In this document: in pieces, positions 12,167 to 24,602 of the stretch | How positions within the stretch are numbered: the stretch's first letter is position 1 | Layout: each line of letters begins with the position of its first letter | Assembly (NCBI GenBank): GCA_949357655.1 | Contig: CASHTG010000010.1 | Location: 62,001 to 126,000 of the forward strand | DNA from: Parascedosporium putredinis | Lineage: Eukaryota > Ascomycota > Sordariomycetes > Microascales > Microascaceae | DNA: 64,000 nucleotides | Direction of reading: 5' to 3' | The notes under the pieces: generated by a model | Seen by the model: the letters and a program-made list of their open reading frames with translations, nothing else | The model's database searches: none | Told to the model about the DNA's origin: nothing | Position numbers and translations under genes: made by a program

Positions 12167-13901
12167 TTATGCCGCCCCCAATAATGGCGGTCGGGGATTG
12201 ACCCCAAACCAGTAACCGCCAACGTAGCTCGTGGCTGTGATGACCACCATCCAGGGCTCCAGGGCGAGGCTGGTGCCTTGCTCGTACCCTTCGTCCACAA
12301 ATCCAACTTGCCAAAGGCGATAGACCGCAGTATAGATGAGCCCTACCGCCGCAGCATTGATACCCCGGAGTAACGATTTAACCCAGCGCAAACCTCGGAC
12401 CGCACTCCAGATCCCCATTGTACCATGTACGGTGATTAGTCCCGGAGCGAATATGCCCAAGAAGCCGAGGAGTGCACCGAGGGCGGAACTGTGCCCGGCA
12501 TTAGCAGCAGTCAAAGCGCCGAGGTATACGGCGAAGTTGAAGTTGGGGCCTGGGAAGCTTTGTTGGATCGCGAGGCCGATCAAAAAGTCGCGCGCGCTGA
12601 CCCATCCTTCCGCAACGACGTACTCGCTCAGCAAGGGGATGACGACGGGTCCGCCGCCAAAGATGATGGTACCGGCAAGATACATGTTGGCGAAGAAGCT
12701 GAACAAGAGATTGTTTTCGGCGATGAGCCCGCGTAGGACCATGACGGCGGTGAAGGAAAGGAAGAATGCGACGATAATTACAGTTCCGAGCTTCCACGAA
12801 AAGTCTAGCATGCGGTCCTGAGGTACAATGCGAGGCTCAGGTTCCGGAGGCACAGGTGAAGGGTGTAGTTCTTCGGATCGACCATGGGGTGGCGGTGTCT
12901 GTTGGGATGTCCGTGTCTGGCCTGGCAGGTCTATATCTTCCTCTTCCTCCTCACCGGCCGGCCTCTCGCGGCCGACAAGTTTCCGAAGCCACCGATTCGT
13001 CTTCTTCATAGGCCTGTGGAGCCAGCGAAGATCGTAAACGACTGCTGCGATGCCCGCCAGTGCCATTAAGAGAGGAAAGTACCATAAGGCGTTGTGCAGT
13101 ATTCCCGCAGCCGCGCCTAAGAACACGAGCACTCGCGTGAGGGTGTCGGTGATGGTTTTCTCCGACAGTTGTACGGCGGCGAGGGCAATGATGCCAACGG
13201 TGGAGGCGTTTAACCCTGAAAGAAGGGCATATGCTGGCCGGGGAGAGAATCTCCGATATTGGCAACGCCGACGGAAAGGCCGTACATCGCTAGGGCCCCG
13301 GGGAGACTATGTGACGAAAGTAAGAGTTGGATCAGTATTGTCTCCTTTCTCCTTTTCCGGTCCTAGCTCTGAATAGTTCTCATACCTCCAGATGATGAAA
13401 CCCAAGATGGCTGACGGAAAGCCGTCATGGATAAGGTTGATGCAGTAGTGCATCTTAGTGCTGCCTGGGCCGGAGAATGCCTGGCACACACTAAATAGCT
13501 CTTGGTACTATGCACCCTATCAGATTGGATTGATCCCTCGAGGTCGGGTCATGTACATGCACTGCATAAGCGCGACAAAAGCAAGAGGGGTGTGTCTTAC
13601 CACCTGCTCCTCGATCCATTGGAGCTTGTCGACGAACTTGTCATGGAACTAAAAAGGCAATGATGGGTGTTAGCCAGGGCACATTTCAACTCCAGCCGGT
13701 AGCAAACTGCGCAGCCTGTGCAAGGCTGCGCAGACGCCGTTCTGCTCAAGGCACGGAGTATGTTGTGGCACATACGATCTTGAAATGGACGGGAGGGCCG
13801 CCGAAGGATGTGAACCCCAGATAGTAATTCTCTCGGATGGTATTAGACAGACGGTTGCCGAACCCGACCGGAGACCAGCCAAACCATCGTCGGATGGCCA
13901 T
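12167..13901 (-). CDS. Chromate ion transporter (CHR family, two-domain form), one frameshift
   Basis: A membrane protein of the CHR superfamily, which exports chromate; some fungal members may carry other anions. The first CHR domain is spread over exons encoding YYLGFTSFGGPPVHFKI, FHDKFVDKLQWIEEQV, YQELFSVCQAFSGPGSTKM and ALAMYGLSVGVANIGD. The second CHR domain repeats the signature as AGTIIFGGGPVVIPLLSEYVV and FLIGLAIQQSFPGPNFNFAVY. The paired FGGPP/FGGGP and SGPGSTK/FPGPNFN motifs are diagnostic. A polar linker with an acidic run (EEEEED) joins the halves. The start chosen is the ATG at 13901 (MAIRRWFGW); a longer N-terminus is possible. One base is missing in the G run 13240-13243 (C run in the gene); restoring it joins NIGDSL to PRPAYALLSGLNASTV. 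Confidence 0.9.
13707..13733. repeat. Perfect 10-bp inverted repeat inside intron 1 of the chromate transporter gene
   Basis: CTGCGCAGCC at 13707-13716 and its exact complement GGCTGCGCAG at 13724-13733 are separated by 7 bases. It sits within the intron 13649-13775, where it would form a strong GC-rich hairpin in the pre-mRNA. Confidence 0.8.
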
Positions 13902-14263
13902 TTGAATAAGGCGTTCTTGAAAGCCTTGGGAGTTTGGTATACTATCATTTACTTCTAAAAGCCACAATTTCGCGCAAGTGAACTGCTCAACGGTTCACAC
14001 AAAAGCCCTGAGCCACAAAACTGACTGGATATTCTCGGGATAGTCTGGCTGCTGGGGTGGGGATGGATTGCGTCTTAAATATTTCGAAGTGGTGGCTTGG
14101 GGCTGACTGCTCAGCCATACCGATTACCCAATCAAACACTCCTTTTAGCCACGTGCAGCTTGGCTTCATCGTGCCTCCCCACGATGCTCATTAGGGTAGG
14201 TATGCTGAATCTCGGGTGGGGTTTTTTGCTCTTCGTGATGCGACGCAGATTCATTGGTGTCGA
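13902..14263. other. Intergenic, chromate transporter promoter side
   Basis: About 360 bp between the transporter start and the 3' end of the next reverse gene. No gene is seen. Confidence 0.45.
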
Positions 14264-15647
14264 TCAACTCCGTATTCCCGCCGCTGCGGCTTCTTCCGGC
14301 CGCGGCAGGCTCCCGGCGGTTACCCTGAGCCCTTCGGAGCCCGCCACCGCGTGCGGGATATCCCGCGCTTGCTCGGAAAGTAGCATACAGGCATTATACC
14401 GAGTCTGGAAGAATTCCGCCACGTCAGCCGAGCGCCTTTGAAACTCGTCTTCGACCCCGGCGAGGCTTTCGCACACATCGGACCCGGCCGGGCCCAAATT
14501 TCCGAGAGCGGCTGTCATGTCCCTAAAGGCGGCCTGGGGCCCGGTCTGGGCGATTTCACGAATCTCCGCAACCGAACCTCGACTGCTTCGAGGATCGTGT
14601 CGTAGACGAGGGTCGTGTTGGGAGGGGCGTTGCGCCCGGGTACCTTGCGCATCCACGCAATGTACTCGGCGACGGCAAGGGACATGCCGGCGATTTCTGC
14701 CTGGCTATGGAAGACGGCGGATGAAAATTGGGCGATTTGCGTCGCGATAGCCCTGTTCGCGGTAGCTCCGTCGTCGTTTGAAGGCGGCTTCGACTGTGGG
14801 GTGTTGCTGGCTGCATGCTCACGAAGAGTTGGGAGGGATGAGCAGTGGGCGGTTTCGCTCCCGGAGCTGGACAAGGTGGGAGTGCCGATGTGGTGAGGCT
14901 CAACATGGTCATGTAGCCTGGTGGCTTGGGCTCGGAAATCGTTGGCAAAGTTCAGCTCATCGACAATTTCCACGGCGCCGCCTACATTCTGACGGCCACT
15001 CTGTTCTGGGGGATCTAGGTGCATCTGTCCTCCCCTTTCGCTGTTGCCATCCTCCGCCACAGGATTTCCTCGTACATGTATTGTGTCAAGTAGACCTTCT
15101 CCTAATGTTCTTGGAGAAGCTACTTGAGGCGGATAGCTTAGGCCTAGGAACGGTGTTGAAGTGGCCGCTGGGGATAGGCCATTAGGTGTGGAGCAGGTGA
15201 ATGATGACAATGGGCATAAGAACGCGTTTGATTCGGGAAGCGTAGAATCATGCATCCAGGCAGATGGTTGTGGGGCGCTCGCCTGACTCGACATGCTACT
15301 AATTCGCGCTTCTGCCTCCTCTGATAAAGTGCGCCGCCTTTCTGTTAGCCTCACGGGATATCTGCTAGAGCCGCATGCGGCTCAGAGGTCATCACAACAA
15401 TCTCCAAAGTGATGGGCGCCAACACAGCTCGTGCAAAGGGGGTTGCAAGGAAGGTTCTCATACGTAGGCGCTGCTGCAGAGCTTGAACCGTCTGGGTAAG
15501 GTCGGCCCGACTTGGTCGCTGGGTCGCAAGGTAGACGCATTCCTCGCCGGCTCTAACACACTTTGCGCACGACGGCTGTTCACCGTCGCAACGCACCTTG
15601 CGGTCCCGGCAGTGTTTGCAAGCCATGTGTCGCGCGGGTCCGCTCAT
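14264..15647 (-). CDS. Zn2Cys6 transcription factor, one frameshift
   Basis: A nuclear regulator. Residues 9-38 form a GAL4-type binuclear zinc cluster with spacing C-X2-C-X6-C-X6-C-X2-C-X6-C (starting CKHCRDRKVRC). A basic linker and a short helix (LTQTVQALQQRLR) follow, probably for dimerisation. An intron near 15355-15459 removes out-of-frame sequence before RLTERRRTLSEEAEARI. The remainder is Ser/Pro-rich and then helical (FHSQAEIAGMSLAVAEYIAW), as in AflR-like short regulators; no Fungal_trans middle domain is seen. One base appears to be missing near 14568-14574, after which EIREIAQTGPQAAFRDMTAA continues. Length is about 430 residues. Its targets are unknown; the chromate transporter is its nearest downstream neighbour on the same strand. 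Confidence 0.82.
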
Positions 15648-17076
15648 GATTGTGAATTCCGGGCGCCGTTGTATCCCGATGGCTGTAGATAGCGTGGTGG
15701 TTTGCGTGGTACGATGGTTGTACGGAATACGATCTTTCGGTTACCTCTCTTCAATCCGCCGGTGCTCTGATTTTCTTCAGTACTCCTCACGATGGTTGGC
15801 ACTTGGAAGAGGCACGATTACAAAGAATGGGACATCAATCTAATGGATGTTTGATCGTGGGACCCGGATATCTGGTTTAGGGGTGGTAATAGGGGCCCGT
15901 CATTCTTGTAGAAGAGGTGGCTTTGATGCTTGTCGCCGATGAGTGGGAGGAGGAGACGAAAATTGACTACTATTCACCCGACTACTTCTGCGTCGCTCAT
16001 GCACAGGACCTAGTATCCCGATGGGTGCGAGCCATACAGCAAGCTTCCTTCTTATCAGTGGCATTGACTCCAAATAAACTGGATTCGTCAGCAGCTTAGC
16101 TTCTGAGGCCATACAAGCTGGGGCCGTTTATTGGACACCCACCATCACCCCCAAAACTGAAGAGGGGCCACCCGAAGCGCTCTGGGGGCGATCCTGGCGG
16201 ATATAAATGTATGAGAGGGTTCTACTTCGGGAATCGTCACTCCTATCACGCAACGTCTCCTATGTGAAATTATTTACGTAGAACGAGCTCTTGCCATATT
16301 AATATTTCTTTCTAAGTTGTGATTTTCACCTTGAAAGCGCCTAGTTCTTGGTGGTGGGCAGGGGATAGGAATTGATATGATAAAACCATTGGTTATAAAT
16401 GACGTGCTCAAATTTGGCGTATTCGGGGTGTTCGGACCGGGACGCCCGACGTCCTGTCCCGCGACTCAGGAAAGACTTAGCCCTAGAAGCAGCTCGCGCC
16501 GAGTTCACCGAGTCCGTAGAATAGCGCCTAACCCGCCGTATTTTTGTGTATCATAGGGCAGTGAGGGTTCATTTTCAGTGGGGGTTTGTCCTGGATCGTA
16601 CTCCGGGTTATGGGTACTGTCGGTGTAGAAGACTTCGAGGTCAAGCTACGAACGAAATTTAGGGCCCATTGAACAGTCTATGCGGTGATTTGGAAATAGC
16701 TTCACCTCTTTTGATATGAACTACCTAGTTTATCTACTCGGAGGATAGGGCTCGCTACGAGACAGTACTGGGTAGAGGCCTGGTGCCCTTGGGCATTCGG
16801 TGCCAAGTATGTGTCTCCGTCCGGGATCGCTCGGACCGGTTTGCCCGGAGCTACCAACAATGTGTCCGAGTCTCTCCACAATGGCGGCCGTACGTGACCG
16901 ACGAGGTGTATCAAGGCAGCATGGCAACGGAAACGGTTTTATACGCTCATTTCCCTCTGAGAGTCGGAAAAAGAACGCTTCGAAACTAATTATCGAACAC
17001 AGCAGAGGCCCCTTTGAACCTCGAAACCTGTCCACGCGAGAGACTTCCATCGTTCGACGCCCTCGAAGATTGAGCC
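15648..17076. other. Intergenic, 1.4 kb, nothing recognised
   Basis: A shared upstream region between the reverse Zn2Cys6 gene and the forward MFS gene. No frame shows coding character. Confidence 0.5.
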
Positions 17077-19266
17077 ATGACTATTGAAAAAGACAGCCAT
17101 GCGTTGAGTACGCAAAGCAACAACCTCGCCTTGCCTGAAAAGCAATCTTTACGCAGTGTCTCCAATGCTGAAACCGGAAGTAATGTCACTGGGGATGCCC
17201 ATGACGAACCAAGCCCCGAAACCAAGAGAGCCATAACCGGCCCCAAGGTAGGATCAATGATATGATTAAATGCTCTCGAATTCCGAGGCCCCGGGATAAT
17301 CTTTTGTTTTACTTACACGGTTCTTTACTTAGTGGGCCCTCGCATACGGGGCGTTGCTGTCGACTGTTTTCTTGTTCGCCTTGGACGGTACAATCGTAAG
17401 TCAAGTTGCCAACATCAAGCATCGCAAACCAGCTAAGACCTTCTAGGTCGCGAATCTCCAACCATCCATCGTCGAGACATATCGAACAGAACAAAACTTG
17501 GCATGGATTGGCGTGAGTTTCATGTTGGGAAACACTACCATCTTGCCTCTGTGAGTCACTAGGAACGATAAACCCACCTCAAGAGGCTTGTTCTGACGTT
17601 TCCCCCTTTTTTGGGCTTATCATTCTCTTATCAGGGGCAAAGCGTTTGGTACCTTTGACATAAAATGGGCCTTTCTTATCTGCCTCGTACTCTTCGAAGT
17701 GGGTAGCGCCATCTGTGGGGCCGCCCCAGATATGAACACCCTCATCGTCGGCCGAGTGATCGCCGGGGTAGGCGGCTGCGGCATATACGCGGGAGGTCTC
17801 AACTACGTCGCCATCCTCACGACAAACCACGAGCGCCCTCTGTACCTGGCGGGCATATACTCCATGTGGGGCGTCGGGTGCGTGCTGGGTCCGATCGTGG
17901 GGGCTGTTCGCGCGGAGCGGGGCGACGTGGCGCTGGGGATTCTACGTCAACCTGCCCATCGCCGCGCTGTTCGCCCCGGCGTACCTCTGGTGCCTGCCGA
18001 GCATCCGGGCCTTGCCGACGACGCCGTTTCTCGAGAAGCTTCGCATGCAAGACTGGATCGGGATTGCAATCTTCCTGGCCGGGAGCACGTGTTTTAGTTT
18101 GGCCGTCAATTTCGGAGGTACCGTGTTTGCGTGGGACAGCGGGTCCGAGATTGCGCTGCTGGTCCTCACTGGGGTGTTCCTGGTTGCGTTTATCGGCTGC
18201 ACCGCCTACCACCCTGGCGTGCCGAAAGCCCGCAAGCTCTTGCCGGTCGGGTTCATGACGACGGTCGATTTGGTGATTATCCCGCTCCAGGGCGCCATCG
18301 TGGCGGGTGCCATGTTTACCGCTATTTATTACACGCCGCTACTCTTCCAGTTTACAAAGGCGGATGGGCCGCTCGAGGGCGGGGTCCGTATTCTTCCGCT
18401 GATTTGCTCGCTCGTGGTGTTTGCGCTGCTGAACGCTTTCCTCATGCCCAAGACGGGATATTATATGCCGTGGTACGTGGCTGGGAACGCCGCCATGGTT
18501 GTCGGGTCTGCACTCATGGGTACGTGCCTGCGTTTTTTGCCCTTGAGAATATCTTTGACGAAACATATCGTGGTGCTAAGAGATATACTAGTTACATTGG
18601 AGTCGCATACGTCTACGTCCAAGATTTACGGGTATACCATTCTTATCGGGATTGGAATTGGTTGTTTCCAGAGCGCGGGCGTTGCCGTTGTCTCCGCCAT
18701 TGTACCGGCCTCTGAAGTCAGCAATGCTGTGAGCATCATGACTATTGGTATGTTCGAATCATAAGGCCTTGCATGGGGCGAGCAGGGAGGCCGATTTGGA
18801 CGGAAGCTGGCTGCTAGTACTACGGGAGAGCAGAGGCTAATGGTTGACGCTTGCAATTTTAGCTCAGGTTTCCGGCATCCTAGCGGCGCTATCCATCACC
18901 GGGGCGGTCTTTCAGAACCTCGTTGTGGGCAAGGTTGGCTCCGTACTGCCTGGCTATTCGCAGGATGATATCGTTCACCTAACCACGGGCACCAGCAGCT
19001 CCTTATTCCGGGGACTCGATGCAGGACTCAAGGAAGCCGTGATCGCTCAGGTGACGGAATCGATTCGACACGTGTTTATCTACGTTCTTGCCGTGTCTTC
19101 CCTCGGGCTCGTTCTGTCCTTCTTCCTTAGTGTGAGTTCAATGGTCCCCGAAACCTCAATATGGTTGTTTCTCAGACTCTAATTCTAACTCTTACAATTT
19201 CTTCCCATTTTATTTTGTAATCAGCGTAAACGCCTTTACCTTAAAAGCGGCGAGATTGCCAAATAG
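17077..19266 (+). CDS. MFS transporter of the DHA2 (14-helix drug:H+ antiporter) type, one frameshift
   Basis: A plasma- or vacuolar-membrane efflux transporter, as in fungal multidrug and secondary-metabolite exporters. After a polar N-terminus, WALAYGALLSTVFLFALDGTI and VANLQPSIVE give helix 1 and the DHA2 start of helix 2. GRVIAGVGGCGIYAGG and WGVGCVLGPIVG (motif C, antiporter) follow. At least six introns fit GT-AG rules, including one removing 17278-17331 and one before AQVSGILAALSITGAVFQN. The last exon gives RKRLYLKSGEIAK and stops at 19264-19266. The G run 17899-17903 breaks the frame (two bases lost or one gained); afterwards LFARSGATWRWGFYVNLPIA resumes. Substrate unknown. No biosynthetic cluster is adjacent, so a metabolite role is not supported. 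Confidence 0.88.
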
Positions 19267-21545
19267 GCGACTACACGTTGAGTCTGAGTGAAGCAGCAGT
19301 TCGGCGATACAATCAGGCCAGTGTCGTATGGGACGGGGTGGGGGATGGGACTGGAACCGCGGCTCGACAGCAGAAGGATGCAGAGGATGCGAAGGAACGG
19401 GCGAGGATTGGGCCGGAGGCGACATGGATGCTGCAGCGAGGGGATTCGGTCTCGACTCCCGGCAGCTTTTTCCCCAGAACAACGGGGTTAGAGGAGAATA
19501 AGTGGCGCATGGTTCCTCGGTACTGTGGATTCCATTCGGCCCTTACACGGCGAGTCTTGTTTGGAGGTTGAATCGGGGCTAGTGGGAAGAAAAATGGATT
19601 TTCTCCGAGGGCCTTGGGAAAGCGGAGGATGGGGCTTGCAATGAAAAAAAAATTAGGAAGGAAGGACACGCTAGTCTTTGGTGTCTACCCATACTTGAAA
19701 CGCCTGGTCTTAGTAGCGAATGATTCCTGGAATAAAGCCATGGTTCATAGTTCTGTCATTGTCGGTGCTAGCACCGGTTTGGGGAGGAGGCGTATCCCCC
19801 TTCGCTAAGTTGGCGACGCTAGCTAGGAAAAACTTGAGGATGGGATCATCGCAATAGACCTCGGCCTGATGTTTTGACTTTGCCTCTGCTCACATCAGGG
19901 TTCGAGACGTCGAAAGGAAGAAGTCTGTGGCGTGAAAAAGGGGGTGGAGCTGGGGGTTTAAGGTTCCCCACGGGGGTGCGGGGAGGTTCACTAGCCGGGG
20001 GACCGGATGCACGACAAATAGCAACCGGCGTGGAGGGTGCTTCGTACTTGGTCAAAGGAAAAAAAGAGACAAGTGAAGAGTGAAGAATGAGGGCCGCTGA
20101 CTTTCTCGGTAACGAGCGAAAGGAAAGTCGGATTGGGTTGCCTGGTAACAATTCCGGCTGGATTGGTTACATGACATGTACGTCCATCTCACAAACCGAC
20201 GCTGCGACCAGAGCAAGACATGCATCCGGACGGAGGAATTGAGTCATGCGTGTTGGGGTTTAATTCACTCTTTGGCATTGACTCTCACGCACGCACAAAT
20301 AGCGTTTATTTCTCTTTTCGCACTTTCAAAACATAATAAACGACAATCTCCCAAAAAAAGTGCAATGTTTTTAATGACCAAAAGATTTTCTTCATCTCCT
20401 CGTTATCAGTCCGTCCGCGTCTAGCCGATGCTGACTGACATGGGATTTTTATTGCGGGGCCAATTTGGTTTGGCCGAAGCCATGAGCCGACGCTTGCTCG
20501 GATGACGTTGTGCTCGCTGGACGGTGAAGCCGTGGTTGAGCAAGGGGCTTATCAACGAGGTCTGCCAAGACCAGAGACAAACCTCGTTCCTCGCAAGAAA
20601 ATCGAGTGATGAGTGGCCCGTTGCCGAGAATCCTGCATTTTCCATGTCCCTTGCGCTGCCCGGCTTATTATTCCTTTGCTTACTTGCTCGCCCCCGCGCG
20701 CACTACTACTACCACACCACCACGCAAATGCCCGTCTGCCCACTTGCCCACGCACACGCACACGCACACACACCCTGCGAAATGTGGCATCGCCGAGGCG
20801 ATCACCTTCCGCTTTGAGTGTAAGCACATCCCAGTCCCACATTGCTATCCATGACTTTTTAGTTGCTATGAGAAGGCCTGGCGCGAGGGGGTTTGATATT
20901 CTCATCAATCGAATGGGCCTTTTTCCCCACCTTTTTTTTAACCCCTTCTGGAACTTTTACGAGACCTGCGACCTGCGACCTGCACGGCAATCCTGTCCGA
21001 GTCGAGACAACGTCCCTCCCGGGCCAGTGGAAAAGGGCGAAATCAATGATATCATGGGGGCAAAGGCAAGACACGGCTTGCAGAGGGGCCGCCAAGCACG
21101 GCTCCCGCCGCCGGATCCCTTTTTTTCTTTTTCTTGGTCATTTTTAAGCTTTTGACATGCGCAGGGCGTGGAGTGTATGTATGAAGATGAATAAATGACA
21201 AACCCCCAAAAGGCACAAAAAAGGAAACAAATCGACATGACCGAATGCCATATCTTGATGCAGTTCCCCGTCTTCTGACCCTCCATTCAATCGATCCTTC
21301 GCAGTATCTGCGCATTCCCTTTATCTCAACGGTGGATCCAAACAACGCCGATCACTCTTCCCCCAACCCAACCTCCCCCACAGCTCCCACTTTTTGATCG
21401 ACCCCTTGGAGTACTTGAACCAGATAGCTCCCCTCCCCCAACTCTTCGCTGGTCGGAGCTCCCCTTTTGTTTGGTCTTCTTTTGTATTCCTCTTTACTTA
21501 AATGTGTTAGAGCGAGATAGCTGCTGTCCTTGCCATAACATCACA
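19267..21545. other. Long intergenic region upstream of amino-acid permease
   Basis: About 2.3 kb. The right part is pyrimidine-rich and probably includes the permease 5' leader (C/T tracts at about 21350-21450). A CACACG/CACA microsatellite lies near 20747-20773. No coding frame is supported. Confidence 0.5.
20747..20773. repeat. CA/CG dinucleotide-rich microsatellite
   Basis: A short run of CACACG and CACA units in the intergenic region. Low complexity, no function inferred. Confidence 0.7.
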
Positions 21546-23289
21546 ATGTCGGACAAGGAGAAGAGATCCGGGTCCGTGAGCCCGGGGACGCCGAAACGGC
21601 TCCCGGCGGTAGCTTGGCTGCCAACGACGTCAACTTTCGAACCATGGCCGACGGCACGCAAGATCTCCTGGCGCGCAACGATCAACTTCAGAGAGGCCTC
21701 AAGAGCCGGCACATCCAGTTCATGGCCCTCGGCGGAGCGTGAGTAAATTTCTTTTTACCAAGAACGTGTGTTGTATCTCTATACGCTAACCCTCCATCCG
21801 TAAAAACAGCATCGGAACCGGTCTCTTCGTCGGCTCCGGCCTCATCCTCTCCACCCTCGGTCCCGCGCCCCTCTTCATGGGCTACATGTCCATGATGATG
21901 ATCGTGTGGAACATCATGAACAACCTCGGCGAGATGGCCACCTACCTGCCCCTCAAGGGCGTCTCCGTCCCCTACTTTGTCGAGCGCTTCGTCGAGCCCA
22001 GTCTAGGCTTCGCCTGCGGCTGGAACTACTGGTACGCCTACGCCATGCTCGTCGGCGCCGAAGCCTCCGCCGGCGCCATCCTCCTCGAGTACTGGAACAG
22101 CCCCGTCCCCACCGCCGTCTGGATCGCCATCATCCTCATCGTCCTGCTCGGCCTCAACATCTTTGGCGTCGCCATCTTTGGCGAGGCCGAGTTCTGGTTC
22201 GCCAGCATCAAGTTCATCACCATCATGGGGCTCGTCATCGTCAGCATCGTCATCATGGCCGGCGGCGCTCCCAACGGCGAGGCTGTCGGCTTCGACTACT
22301 GGAAAGACCCCGGCGCCTTCAAGGAGTACATGGCCCCCGGCGCCACCGGTCGCTTCCTCGCTTACTGGAGCGGTTTCGCCCGCGCCGGCTTCGCCTTCAT
22401 CACCTCGCCCGAGCTGCTCGCCATCGCCGCCGGCGAGACCGTCGCGCCCCGCCGCAACATTCCCAAGGCCGCCCGCCGCTTCGTCTGGCGTCTCGCCATA
22501 TTTTACGGTCTCGGCTCCTTGATGATTGGTTGCATCACGCCCTCCAACGACCCGGATCTCCTGAACCCCGAGTCCAACGCCAACTCCTCTCCCTGGGTCC
22601 TCGGTATTCAGCGCGCCGGCATCGGCACCCTGAACCACATCATCAACGCCGCCATTCTCACCTCGGCCTGGAGCGCTGGAAACGCCTTCCTCTACTCTGG
22701 CAGCCGCGTGCTGTACTCTCTCGCCCTCAACGGCCAGGCCCCCGCCATCTGCGCCAAGACGGACAAGCGCGGCGTGCCCTGGGTCGCCGTGCTCGCGACC
22801 TGGTCCATCGGCCTGCTCGCTTTCCTCAACGTCGATAACAACGCCGCCAAGGTGTTTAACTGGTTCATGAATATTAGCACCATTAGCGGCTACATTGCCT
22901 GGATCGTCGTCATGATCACCTTTATCCGCTGGCGCAAGGCCATGGTCTTCCACGGCATGATGGACCGCCGGCCTTTCAAGACGCCTCTGCAGCCTTATGC
23001 TACCTACTTCTTCCTCGTCATCCTCATCCTCCTCACTCTCACCAACGGCTTCCAGATCTTTTGGCCCAGTAATTTCAACGCCGCCGACTTCCTCGCCGCC
23101 TACATCACCATTCCCGTCTTCTTCGTCTTGTACTTCGGCCACAAGATCATTTATAGGACGCCCTGGGCTCGCAAGATTCCCGACGTCGACGTCGTGACGG
23201 GCGTTCGCGAAATGGAGGAGATGGAGGCTAGCGAGGAGGAGAGGGTGCCGCAGACGGTGTGGCAGAAGATATGGTATTGGGTTGCGTGA
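21546..23289 (+). CDS. Amino-acid permease (APC superfamily, fungal YAT family), one frameshift in exon 1
   Basis: An H+-coupled plasma-membrane amino-acid importer. Exon 1 ends FMALGGA and is spliced (intron 21739-21809) to IGTGLFVGSG, reconstituting the hallmark helix-1 motif GGAIGTGLFVGSG. The preceding LQRGLKSRHIQFMALGG is the family's N-terminal signature. Later blocks include GFARAGFAFITSPELLAIAAGE, PRRNIPKAARRFVWRL and NAFLYSGSRVLYSLA. Ten to twelve helices are visible. Two starts are possible. The ATG at 21546 requires one base restored in the A run 21594-21596, joining SPGTPK to TAPGGSLAANDVNFRTMADG. The in-frame ATG at 21644 (MADGTQDLL) needs no correction. The second exon is strongly biased to C/G at third positions, which leaves long open frames on the opposite strand. 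Substrate not assignable. Confidence 0.93.
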
Positions 23290-23745
23290 GCGGCTTGTTA
23301 CTATGCAGTAAATATTAGCGTTAGTGGTAGAAGAATGCATTGCCATGCTGCAGATACCTGAAAAGCAAATAAATTTTCATTATTCTGTTCAATAATTCTT
23401 TTGATTACACCCGATCCTTCCCAGCGTGAACACGAACAGGCCGTTCGTCAATCCCTTGAATCACATGTACGGAGATAGGCTTGTCGGCCTATAGCCGCAG
23501 GGAAAGCAGGGTTGAGCGTTTTACATCGCACCCCATTGGTCTCCTATGCTCAATAGTCGTTTAAGTTATATATCAGAAGCGGTAAGACGCGAAAGCCAAG
23601 ATGTTCAAGCCTTTCCAAGCGTTTCCATAAGAGCGAACACAAGCGAGAGGCAACGCCTGGACGTGCAAACGGACAAAGATTCGTGATGGGCTTTATTCTC
23701 GAGGACTTGACAAGTGCAAGGTCCAAATATAGACGCATCTTGCCG

Positions 23746-23762
23746 ATCAATCATTGATTGAT
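23746..23762. repeat. 17-bp palindrome
   Basis: ATCAATCA, one central base, then TGATTGAT: a perfect 8-bp inverted repeat. It lies about 460 bp past the permease stop. It could be a protein-binding site; no evidence beyond the symmetry. Confidence 0.6.
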
Positions 23763-24578
23763 TAAAGAGCCTATGCAGTCTTGGCCATGAACGTCACGGC
23801 CGAGACCACAAGCGTGTATCAAGTCACAGGGTCGAGATGTACAACGAGCTCGGTGCTGCCGGATATAGGTCGTTGATTTGTGTGCGGGGATGGGTGAAGC
23901 GCATCACGACAACGTCACTCTCGCATATGGGTGCGTGATACGAGGCCAATCTGAATATCTATTAGTAGAACCCATCTATCTCGTCTCGGACATTCCTCAT
24001 TTGAATCCTCCTTTGCCAAGGTGAAGGGGAATGGCCTGAGCGGGCCGATCATAATGGCGAAGGAGGCTTTCAAGTTGTCACGGTAGCGGGCTCGACGCTC
24101 GCCTTTGGTTCGAGGATTCTGCCGAGATGATGCAGTTCGCTTGAAACTTGATACACGGAAAGGTCCATGGATGCATCACGTGCGATCTTGCATTTACCTT
24201 TCAATAAGAGGATTATGTAGTTGAAAGACGGAAATAAGATGCCGCGTATTGTGCTCCTGTTCCATTATTCCCTGTCTGGCGCAGCGGCAGCAACCACAGC
24301 TGTGCGTTATGGATCAAGGGTGCAGAAAATTATGTTTGATAGCTTTCTTCCGGTGGGGGAGAATTGAACCGTTCAATGGATCCTCGGATTTCAACTTTTA
24401 ACCTTGGCAAGTTGCCTTTGCCGGGGCTGTACCACGGCTCAACCGCGCGCCTCCTGCAGCTCGAGATCGCCAAGTTGCCGGTGCGACCATGATAGACGAC
24501 CAGATCCAATCCGCGCGCCACTTCTAAATTACTGGACGGCGAGCCAAGCATTCAAGCCCCTCTCTCCAAGATGCAAGC

Positions 24579-24602
24579 TTTGTCAGAGAGTTTGTCAGAG
24601 AG
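24579..24602. repeat. Two tandem copies of a 12-bp unit
   Basis: TTTGTCAGAGAG is repeated twice head to tail in a non-coding stretch. Confidence 0.7.

Noticed and set aside
22003..23346. A 447-codon open frame on the reverse strand across the amino-acid permease
   Set aside because: It mirrors the permease exon, whose third positions are nearly all C or G, so stops are absent on the other strand. The product is Asp/Glu/Gly/Val-rich without any domain.
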